Source of the DNA: Synechococcus sp. CO36386bin_37
GTDB lineage: Bacteria > Cyanobacteriota > Cyanobacteriia > PCC-6307 > Cyanobiaceae
DNA: 6,651 bases
NCBI GenBank assembly: GCA_011525445.1
Contig: WTGE01000449.1
Coordinates: 1 to 6,651 of the forward strand
Reading direction: 5' to 3'
Positions 1 to 5,001 of this stretch are shown here, piece by piece. The notes under the pieces were generated by a model. It made no database searches. It worked only from the letters and a program-made list of their open reading frames with translations, and was not told where the DNA came from. The position numbers and the translations under genes are program-made. The first letter of the stretch is position 1, and each line of letters opens with the position of its first letter.

Positions 1-20
1 CCTCTGAAGGCATTGTTCAT
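1..20 (-). CDS. Probable 5' end of a minus-strand gene, cut by the window edge
   Basis: Read on the minus strand, an ATG at 20-18 begins M-N-N-A-F-R and runs off the left edge. A good Shine-Dalgarno sequence, AGGAG (complement of 26-30), sits five bases before it. This is a better ribosome site than most genes in this window have. Only six codons are visible, so no product can be named. If real, the gene is divergent from the small membrane-protein gene at 192, and 21-191 would hold both promoters. I see no RNA gene or convincing reading frame in 21-191. Confidence 0.4.
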
Positions 21-191
21 GGCAACTCCTGTTGGACAACTGACAGAAATTAACCTAAGCGACTGTTCCAGAGTATTGCGTCATGATCCCAGGCACACCA
101 AAGGCTTTGTCCAAAATGTTGTACCGAGCAAACTGACATTTGGCTCTCTCGTCGCTAACAACCTCTGTGACAACACTGGTGGAAGCGATCT

Positions 192-404
192 GTGTCTGAA
201 AACAATCAACAACAGCCCGTCGTAATCAAGCAAGGAGGAGGCACTGGCATTGGCCTGGTTCTAGCCGCTTTGATTCTGGGAGGAGCACTGGTGTACGCCG
301 TCACAATCTGGTCAAACACCCAGAAACGAATGATTGAAGCTCCCAAAGAAGCCATTCAAAAGGGCGTCGACACCATTAAAAAAGCAATCCAACCAGGAAC
401 CTGA
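192..404 (+). CDS. Small single-span membrane protein, function unknown
   Basis: This 70-aa protein starts at GTG; GGTGGAAG, about nine bases upstream, could serve as a ribosome site. Residues 1-14 are polar and Gln/Asn-rich. A Gly-rich turn (GGGTGIG) follows, then one hydrophobic helix at about residues 20-40. The tail (about 41-70) is amphipathic with regularly spaced Lys and Glu, and is likely helical. This layout fits a small inner- or thylakoid-membrane protein with one exposed tail. There is no cleavable signal peptide and no catalytic motif, and I do not recognise the family. The alternative frame open from position 1 to 225 overlaps the start and looks like a shadow. Confidence 0.65.
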   Translation: MSENNQQQPVVIKQGGGTGIGLVLAALILGGALVYAVTIWSNTQKRMIEAPKEAIQKGVDTIKKAIQPGT

Positions 405-412
405 GCGAGGAG

Positions 413-467
413 CAGGACGTCCTGATGAGCTGATCTCAGTGCCGCCCCCGCTACGCCTGAGCTCATC
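413..467. repeat. Palindrome and bulged hairpin between convergent genes
   Basis: A perfect 12-base palindrome, CAGGACGTCCTG, lies at 413-424. It is followed by GATGAGCT (424-431), which pairs with AGCTCATC (460-467); CAG (437-439) can also pair with CTG (457-459) above a five-base bulge. It lies just after the stop of the 192-404 gene and reaches the stop of the minus-strand gene ending at 463. A convergent terminator without a U tract is a reasonable guess. The palindrome could instead be a protein-binding site. Confidence 0.35.
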
Positions 468-687
468 CCCCATCGACCGATTGCTGCCGACTGTGATGGC
501 GGTAAAGATCACTATCACTCTCTCCCTTCTGCTCCAAAGAGTGTTCGTGATTGGACGGCGGATCAGAGTCAAGGTGCAAAGCTGCTGATTTGCGTCGGTC
601 GGACGCAGTTTCATTCTCCTCACGAGCGATAGCGCGTTGATAAGCCGAATGAGCGTCTGAGCTTCCGCTGCTACGACCAGAGGTCAT
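463..687 (-). CDS. Small hydrophilic hypothetical protein
   Basis: The minus-strand frame from ATG at 687 encodes 74 aa beginning MTSGRSSGSSDAHSAYQRAI and ending QQSVDGG. It is rich in Ser, Asp, Glu, Arg and His and has no membrane segment. It is probably a short helix (about residues 10-35) followed by a disordered tail. I do not recognise a family. Its amino-acid make-up is more protein-like than the overlapping frames on either strand. The frame stays open upstream to 789, but that stretch is antisense to nth, so the internal ATG is preferred. Only 15 bases separate this ATG from the first ATG of nth, leaving no room for two promoters between them. No good ribosome site is visible. It could still be non-coding. 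Confidence 0.5.
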   Translation of the reverse strand: MTSGRSSGSSDAHSAYQRAIAREENETASDRRKSAALHLDSDPPSNHEHSLEQKGESDSDLYRHHSRQQSVDGG

Positions 688-702
688 GGCTTCAAAAAAA
701 GT

Positions 703-1392
703 ATGGCCATGATGGCATCCCCATTTCTTGATGAAGACGTGCTCAAAAAAGAACGTGCCGCTCGCGTGCTTCAACGCATGAATGAGCACTATCCAGATCC
801 ACCCATTCCACTAGATCACAGTGATGCTTTTACCCTATTGATTGCCGTTTTGCTAAGTGCTCAATGCACGGATAAAAAAGTCAATGAAGTCACGCCGGCC
901 CTGTTCGACGCTGGTCCCACACCGAGGGCCATGGCTTCATTGTCCGAGGCAGAGATTTTCGACCACATCCGCCAATTGGGGCTCGCCAAAACCAAGGCTC
1001 GAAACGTGCACAGACTCTCTCAACTCTTACTGGATCTGCACGGAGGGCAAGTCCCCAAAAGCTTCGCAGAGCTTGAGGCGCTGCCTGGAGTCGGGCATAA
1101 AACAGCCAGCGTGGTGATGGCTCAGGCTTTTGGAGTACCCGCTTTTCCAGTGGACACCCACATTCACCGCCTGGCTCAGCGCTGGGGCCTCAGCAATGGA
1201 GACAACGTGCAGACAACAGAAAGGGACTTGAAAGCACTGTTCCCCCTTGAGAGCTGGAACAAACTGCATCTTCAGATTATTTTTTATGGCCGCGAACATT
1301 GCACTGCCAGAGGTTGTGATGGAACGGTCTGCCCTCTGTGCTGCGAGCTCTACCCGAAACGACGCAAACCCGTGACCTGGCGCAAGCCTTAG
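703..1392 (+). CDS. nth: Endonuclease III, DNA glycosylase/AP lyase
   Basis: This is a base-excision repair enzyme of the HhH-GPD superfamily that removes oxidised pyrimidines and cleaves the strand by beta-elimination. Residues 127-135 (LPGVGHKTA) are the helix-hairpin-helix tip with the catalytic Lys133. VDTH at 150-153 carries the catalytic Asp151. The Lys-Asp spacing of 18 equals that of the E. coli enzyme (K120/D138). The N-terminal helices include LLIAVLLSAQCTDKKVNEV, typical of Nth. The C-terminal iron-sulfur region holds Cys200, 205, 210, 213 and 214, which does not match the classical C-x6-C-x2-C-x5-C. From ATG 703 the protein is 229 aa. ATGs at 709 and 712 are in frame, and a GTG at 739 would give 217 aa beginning MLKKERAARV, closer to the usual ~211 aa. 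No start has a strong ribosome site. Confidence 0.95.
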   Translation: MAMMASPFLDEDVLKKERAARVLQRMNEHYPDPPIPLDHSDAFTLLIAVLLSAQCTDKKVNEVTPALFDAGPTPRAMASLSEAEIFDHIRQLGLAKTKARNVHRLSQLLLDLHGGQVPKSFAELEALPGVGHKTASVVMAQAFGVPAFPVDTHIHRLAQRWGLSNGDNVQTTERDLKALFPLESWNKLHLQIIFYGREHCTARGCDGTVCPLCCELYPKRRKPVTWRKP

Positions 1393-1450
1393 CTTTATTG
1401 AGGACTAAGATCAAAGTTCTGTTACAGTTCTTCTTAATTGAAAAAAGCTT

Positions 1451-1687
1451 ATGGATCGCACTCCCGCTAACGACAGCTGGTTCCAAGGCCAAGCAGCTCG
1501 CTCAATCCACCAAGATCAGCTCAAAAAGGTTGAGTTGTTTAATGGTCGTGCAGCCATGATCGGCTTTGTGATTGGTGTGATCACAGAAGGACTCACAGGT
1601 CAGGGCATCCTTCACCAGATCGGCTTAGGTCCACTCGTTGATGGCTACGCAAGCTGCAGCGCACAGATGTTGCCCTTCTGTTTCTAA
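1451..1687 (+). CDS. hli: High-light-inducible protein (Hli/SCP, one-helix chlorophyll-binding)
   Basis: This 78-aa thylakoid protein belongs to the chlorophyll a/b-binding superfamily. Hli proteins bind chlorophyll and carotenoid, associate with photosystem assembly intermediates and protect against excess light. The diagnostic helix starts at residue 28 with ELFNGRAAMIGFVIGVITEG: Glu28, Asn31 and Arg33 are the expected pigment-ligand and salt-bridge positions, and AMIGF follows. The N-terminal ~25 residues are polar and stromal. The tail after residue 60 is short and has two Cys. It lies 58 bases after nth, with no terminator visible between them, so it could be co-transcribed or have its own promoter. 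I found no convincing -10/-35 pair there. The ribosome site is weak. Confidence 0.92.
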   Translation: MDRTPANDSWFQGQAARSIHQDQLKKVELFNGRAAMIGFVIGVITEGLTGQGILHQIGLGPLVDGYASCSAQMLPFCF

Positions 1688-1711
1688 AAACGCATCGCTT
1701 GGATCATCAGA

Positions 1712-1745
1712 CCCTTGGTCTTAGGATCAAGGGCTGAAAGTTCAG
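1712..1745 (+). promoter_or_regulatory. Hairpin just upstream of a start codon
   Basis: CCCTTGGTC (1712-1720) pairs with GATCAAGGG (1725-1733) across a TTAG loop, nine pairs with one G-U. CTGA (1734-1737) and TCAG (1742-1745) could form a second small stem directly after it. No T tract follows, so it does not look like an ordinary terminator for the hli gene. It ends four bases before the ATG at 1750, where no Shine-Dalgarno sequence is visible. It may affect translation or RNA processing. Confidence 0.4.
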
Positions 1746-1749
1746 TCCC

Positions 1750-2019
1750 ATGGCTCGGAAACGTCGCAAGCTGAGTAAGGAGATGGAGGCTGAAATCAAA
1801 GCCGCCCACAAAAAAGTGGAATTTATAACTGCGATGATTCGGGATATCAGGGAAGAAGATATTCAGAATGAATACGCTGAGGCTTTCGTACAAGTCCACT
1901 CTGCTTGTACACATTTAGCTCAACTTTATGATTCTGAGGGCGTCACCGAGGAAAGTGAAGGTACACTCGCTTTATATAAGGGTCTGCTAAGCCAATTCGA
2001 AGAAGAATTCGAACTCTAG
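1750..2019 (+). CDS. Small helical hypothetical protein
   Basis: This 89-aa protein has a strongly basic start (MARKRRKLSKEM) and an acidic end (SQFEEEFEL). The middle (residues about 12-60 and 68-88) is predicted by eye to be helical, with alternating charged and hydrophobic residues. There is no membrane span, signal peptide or catalytic motif. One Cys is present at about residue 53. The charge asymmetry suggests a nucleic-acid- or protein-binding role, but that is only a guess. I do not recognise the family. No Shine-Dalgarno site is seen, and a hairpin sits immediately upstream. The reading frame is clean, has no serious competitor, and fits the spacing between its neighbours. Confidence 0.7.
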   Translation: MARKRRKLSKEMEAEIKAAHKKVEFITAMIRDIREEDIQNEYAEAFVQVHSACTHLAQLYDSEGVTEESEGTLALYKGLLSQFEEEFEL

Positions 2020-2047
2020 GACATTTTTTAAATCTGACCTCTCTCGC

Positions 2048-2077
2048 CAATTTTTTCTCGAAACCCGTCAAAAATTG
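2048..2077. repeat. A+T-rich inverted repeat between two genes
   Basis: CAATTTTT (2048-2055) is complementary to AAAAATTG (2070-2077) with a 14-base loop. It lies in the 83-base gap after the gene ending at 2019, where T runs also occur at 2025-2030 and 2051-2056. It may help to end transcription of the upstream gene or be a binding site near the next promoter. The stem has almost no G-C pairs, so it is not a typical rho-independent terminator. Confidence 0.25.
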
Positions 2078-2102
2078 CTAACAGGTATTCTTCGACACTT
2101 TC

Positions 2103-2636
2103 ATGCCAGAGCTTAAAGATCCACGCTGGTTCACTCTGGCGATGGCAAGTCGATGGCCCCTAGCTTTGGTCATTGCGGCATCAGCAATGGCCATTGCCTT
2201 GACGCAGATACTCCGCAAACCGATACCAATAGCGCTTCCTCTCGACCAACCCTTTCCTGTGCAGCTTGTTGGTGGAGTCACTGTTGACGAACTTAAAGCT
2301 GCCGTACGAGTGAAAAGTGAAGGATCTCTTGCCATTGAAGCGGCTGGATCTCTGCCCGTGGAGGCCTCGGGATCTCTTCCTGTCAATGGACAAGTCTCAG
2401 TCTCCAAGCCTGTTTTAGTGGAATCCAATCGGTCGATTGATGTTCAAGGACACGTTTCAGTCGATGAGCTGAAGTCTCCCGTCCAAGTGCAAGGAAGCGA
2501 TGAAGGCCCCATTCTTGTAGCCACTCCAGACGAAGAACAACTGCTGGTGGGTGGGGCCGTGCAAGTCACAGAAGTGAATGGTCCCATCCAAGTCCGAATT
2601 CGGGATGCAGCCAAATCAATTCTTCCGATTCCTTAG
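2103..2636 (+). CDS. Membrane-anchored protein with short beta-type repeats, function unknown
   Basis: This 177-aa protein has a short N-terminal segment, one hydrophobic helix at about residues 18-37 (an uncleaved anchor), and a repetitive outer part rich in Val, Gly and Ser. A 14-residue motif occurs three times, at 57-70 (GGVTVDELKAAVRV), 116-129 (GHVSVDELKSPVQV) and, more diverged, 151-164 (GAVQVTEVNGPIQV). Between the first two are octads beginning GSLAIEAA, GSLPVEAS and GSLPVNGQ. The alternating hydrophobic pattern suggests stacked beta strands. No catalytic motif is seen and I cannot name a family. The stop TAG is followed directly by the ATG of the PfkB kinase gene, so the two are probably expressed together. 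A role with that kinase is possible but not shown. Confidence 0.75.
   Translation: MPELKDPRWFTLAMASRWPLALVIAASAMAIALTQILRKPIPIALPLDQPFPVQLVGGVTVDELKAAVRVKSEGSLAIEAAGSLPVEASGSLPVNGQVSVSKPVLVESNRSIDVQGHVSVDELKSPVQVQGSDEGPILVATPDEEQLLVGGAVQVTEVNGPIQVRIRDAAKSILPIP
2322..2393 (+). repeat. Three tandem 24-base units inside the membrane-protein gene
   Basis: Units begin at 2322, 2346 and 2370, each with GGATCTCT. They encode octads starting Gly-Ser-Leu. The first two units are similar along much of their length, while the third matches mainly in its first 15 bases. This points to local tandem duplication that added beta-strand repeats to the protein. Confidence 0.7.
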
Positions 2637-3458
2637 ATGACATCCACTTTGAAGACTCTGAACCTCGCTGTCATCGGTCACCTTGAGTGGGTCAGCTTTC
2701 TTTCTGTCAATCAACTCCCATCACCTGGTGTCATCAGTCGTGCCTACCGCTCCCTCGAGGAACCAGCAGGGGCTGGAGCTGTTGTTGCTGTTCAACTCGC
2801 CCAGTTAACCGGACGGAATGTGACCTTTTTCACTGCGCTTGGAACCGATGACATCGGTTTGCGAAGTGAACAACGCCTGCGGGAGTTGGGCGTTAATCCA
2901 GTGATCGCATGGCGTGATCAACCCACGCGCCGAGGAATCAGCTTGGTGGATGGGAGTGGCGATCGAGCCATCACTGTGATTGGAGAGCGACTGAGCCCAA
3001 GTGCCAATGATCCTTTGCCATGGGACCAACTCTCAAACTGCGATGGCGTATTCGTCTCAGCTACAGATGCCCCAGGCCTCCGACTGGCACGAACAGCTCA
3101 CGTTGTAACTGCTACACCTCGGCTGGGACTATCTGTCCTCCGCGAAGCTGAAGTGCGTTTGGATGCGCTGATCGGGAGCAACCTCGACCCCGGAGAACAT
3201 ATTGACGCTAATGCTTTCACGCCGGAACCGACCTTGAGGATTGCCACGGAAGGCGAAAGGGGGGGACTCATCTGTCGAGAAGGACGTTACGAAGCCCAAC
3301 CTCTCCCTGGCCCGCTGGTCGAAACGTACGGGTGCGGAGATAGTTTTGCCGCCGGAGTTACAGCAGCACTTTCTGCAGGGTGGTCCACCGCTGAAGCCAT
3401 TACGTTAGGAGCCGAATGCGGAGCCTCGTGCGCCACTCGCTTCGGTCCCTACGCCTAG
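2637..3458 (+). CDS. PfkB-family carbohydrate kinase
   Basis: This is a ribokinase-like kinase that probably phosphorylates a sugar or related alcohol with ATP; the substrate cannot be told. At 273 aa it is a little shorter than the usual ~300. The N-terminal strand reads NLAVIGHLEWVSF. The glycine motif near residues 45-58 is GAGAVVAVQLAQLTG, and LGTDDIG follows the next strand. The second PfkB signature is at 229-237, ETYGCGDSF, with Asp235 as the expected catalytic base and the Gly-rich anion hole before it. The usual DTxGAGD is changed to Glu at the first position and Cys in place of Ala. GSNLDPGE near 178-185 matches the family's conserved acidic loop. It starts on the base after the upstream stop codon. 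The gene is followed by a 913-base stretch without an intact gene. Confidence 0.88.
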   Translation: MTSTLKTLNLAVIGHLEWVSFLSVNQLPSPGVISRAYRSLEEPAGAGAVVAVQLAQLTGRNVTFFTALGTDDIGLRSEQRLRELGVNPVIAWRDQPTRRGISLVDGSGDRAITVIGERLSPSANDPLPWDQLSNCDGVFVSATDAPGLRLARTAHVVTATPRLGLSVLREAEVRLDALIGSNLDPGEHIDANAFTPEPTLRIATEGERGGLICREGRYEAQPLPGPLVETYGCGDSFAAGVTAALSAGWSTAEAITLGAECGASCATRFGPYA

Positions 3459-3524
3459 ATCCACAGCCACGACCAACCCACCGACATAAAAGAACCCGCA
3501 TAAGGTGTTGGTGCAACTGCAGAC

Positions 3525-4131
3525 ATGATCTTTTCCCTGTCAGATCTGGTGAATTCGCCCAACTGGATTGATCTCGACATGCTGCATCCACACCATCCTG
3601 CATGATATGCCGTTAATTAATTCAGTTCTTATGAAAGCTGGTGATTCATCAGGCAGCCCTCCATCTAGTGTCATCGGCAGCGCAGCCATTGAGAAAGAAG
3701 CGGCATAAAGCAGCTGTCCAGTGACAATGCTTGTTCAATCTGAACGAGCCGTTGCGGGTAAAGAACAACCAGAAAGCTCATTATTCATAGCTTAATAATC
3801 AATGATGGTTTTCAAAGCGAGAAATGAGCAGAAAATCACTCATAACAATGAATCAGTCCTGCTCAATCAATTCAGTTTTCATTTCTAACTCCTCCAAATT
3901 GCATTGTTAGCCTGGAGTATTGGCTTAAGTCCCCTTTTTTGGCGACAACTAACGTAACCAGTCCATGCAGCACATTGAAAGACATCGAAAGGATTTGATC
4001 CTTGGGTCAGCCATGCAGTGCGGTGAATAGCAGAAGTGTGTGTGTCAAGCGATGGACAAAGTCGTGTTGTTGAAGATTTCATTGCTACCGGATCCAAAGT
4101 CAAGGAACTTGATCGCTTGGAGTTGGCTTGA
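3525..4131 (+). pseudogene. katG: Decayed catalase-peroxidase (katG) remnant
   Basis: KatG is a haem enzyme of about 720-750 aa that destroys hydrogen peroxide. Only about 600 bases remain, in several frames. From 3525 a 26-codon frame includes WIDLDMLHPHHP (3564-3599), like the KatG start WWPNQLNLxILHQH. HL at 3662-3667 and VIGSAAIEKEAA (3670-3705) resemble ADLIVLGGxAAIEKAA. VTMLVQSERAVAGKEQ (3721-3768) resembles VTVPFTPGRTDATQEQ. NDGFQ (3801-3815) matches ADGFR, FLTPPNCIV (3882-3908) matches TLTAPEMTV, and PGVL (3911-3922) then FF (3935-3940) match PGVLxNDFF. ERHRK runs into DLILGS (3977-4009), like EGRDRK...DLVFGS. Then IAEVCVSSD, VVEDF and KVKELDRLELA (4027-4128) match the KatG C-terminus up to the TGA at 4129. 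Stops and frameshifts include TAA 3706, TAA 3793, TAA 3926, a lost base at 4018/4019 and TGA 4024. The haem-site middle, including RMAWHSAGTY, is gone. Family comparisons are from memory. Confidence 0.82.
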
Positions 4132-4314
4132 CGACCAAACTCAAGGCGGCTAAACATTAGTGTTCAATGTATAAAAAATAGCAGCCAAATCAATGGATGC
4201 CAGAAATCTTGATTCTAATCAGACAACTAAAGCAATTTACACAATGATTAACATTAACTTAGTTACTGCATGCTAGTCGAAACACTTCAAAATCCCTCTG
4301 GTATTTTTTGAACG
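4132..4314. other. A+T-rich spacer between the katG remnant and the hydrolase gene
   Basis: I see no gene here on either strand. It contains a tandem hexamer (ATTAACATTAAC) at about 4243-4254 and a TATAAAAAAT stretch near 4170-4179. Neither makes a recognised regulator site with the required partners. Confidence 0.5.
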
Positions 4315-4344
4315 TTTACGACAACACAAACACGGGGATATAGT
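4315..4344 (+). promoter_or_regulatory. Possible sigma-70-type promoter for the hydrolase-kinase pair
   Basis: TTTACG (4315-4320) matches four of six -35 bases and TATAGT (4339-4344) five of six -10 bases. The spacer is 18 bases. Transcription would start near 4351, about 20 bases before the GTG start codon at 4372. No operator could be identified around it. Confidence 0.4.
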
Positions 4345-4371
4345 AGGAACCATTCCCACCCCAGAACAAGA

Positions 4372-4992
4372 GTGAGTCTTCTCAAGCCCGGCCAAACAGC
4401 CCTCGTTCTGATTGGATTCCAGAAAGACTATTTTGACCCCAATGGAGCCCTGTACTCTGTTGTAGAGGAATCGCTCCGAACTTCAGGTACTCTCGGGAAC
4501 ACCATTGAAACAATTGATAGCATTATTTCTACAGATATTACCATAATAACTACCCCAATTATATTCAGCGAGACATACAAAGAGATTGAAAATCCGACAG
4601 GGATACTCAAAGCAATCAAAGAAATTGAGGCTTTTAAAGAGGGAACAGAAGGAGCAGAAGTGTTGGACGAGATCAAACAGTATGGAGAACGTATAAAGAT
4701 CATTCCTGGAAAAAAAGGCTTTAATGCGTTTTCCAATACAGAACTACAAAATCTACTTTCTGAAAACAACATTGACCACCTTGTCTTTGCTGGGTGCGTT
4801 TCGTCTCTGTGCATCAATGCCACTGCACTTGACGCGAAAGATCGGGGCTATGAAGTCACAATCCTCTCCGACTGCACATCAAGCAGAACACCCCTTGAAC
4901 AAGAAATGTTTTGCGATGAAATTTTTCCTCTATTTGCCAACGTCACCACGCATAACAATTTTGCACAAGCTATCAGAAGTGATTCTGAGTAA
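4372..4992 (+). CDS. Isochorismatase-superfamily cysteine hydrolase, catalytic Asp replaced
   Basis: The 206-aa protein has the alpha/beta fold signature of isochorismatase, nicotinamidase and related amidases. The first strand reads ALVLIGFQKDYF. The family's catalytic Asp (as in IDxQxDF) is Gly15 here, while Gln17 and Asp19 are kept. The expected catalytic Lys is Lys114 in GKKGFNAF, and the nucleophile is Cys147 in GCVSSLCINATALDAKDRGY. SDCTSS at 166-171 matches the conserved strand after it. So Lys and Cys are present but the proton-shuttling Asp is missing; activity may be changed or lost, and binding may remain. My impression is that an IGxQxDYF subgroup exists, so this may be a subfamily trait. 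It starts at GTG with a weak ribosome site and no in-frame ATG nearby upstream. Its stop is nine bases before the hybrid kinase gene, and its A+T-rich composition matches that gene. The substrate is unknown. Confidence 0.88.
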   Translation: MSLLKPGQTALVLIGFQKDYFDPNGALYSVVEESLRTSGTLGNTIETIDSIISTDITIITTPIIFSETYKEIENPTGILKAIKEIEAFKEGTEGAEVLDEIKQYGERIKIIPGKKGFNAFSNTELQNLLSENNIDHLVFAGCVSSLCINATALDAKDRGYEVTILSDCTSSRTPLEQEMFCDEIFPLFANVTTHNNFAQAIRSDSE

Positions 4993-5001
4993 AAGCAACT
5001 G

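Noticed and set aside
55..190. Minus-strand frame reading ...ERAKCQFARYNILDKAFG...
   Set aside because: It looks partly protein-like, but there is no usable start codon between its upstream stop and the body of the frame, and it would overlap the membrane-protein start.
1..225. Plus-strand frame open from the left edge
   Set aside because: It overlaps the start of the small membrane protein, has no good start or ribosome site, and its translation resembles no family I know.
312..623. 103-aa minus-strand frame overlapping the 74-aa one
   Set aside because: It is antisense to the membrane-protein gene and its composition is less natural than that of the 463-687 frame.
3400..3603. 67-aa minus-strand frame at the end of the PfkB-like gene
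   Set aside because: It overlaps the kinase gene and the start of the katG remnant, has an Arg/Cys-rich composition typical of antisense frames, and lacks a ribosome site.
3885..4157. 90-aa minus-strand frame in the large gap
   Set aside because: It is antisense to the part of the katG remnant that matches best on the plus strand. Its sequence has no recognisable domain.
4243..4254. Tandem ATTAAC hexamer as a Pho-type regulator site
   Set aside because: The spacing does not match the longer repeat period expected of Pho boxes, and there are only two copies in an A+T-rich stretch.
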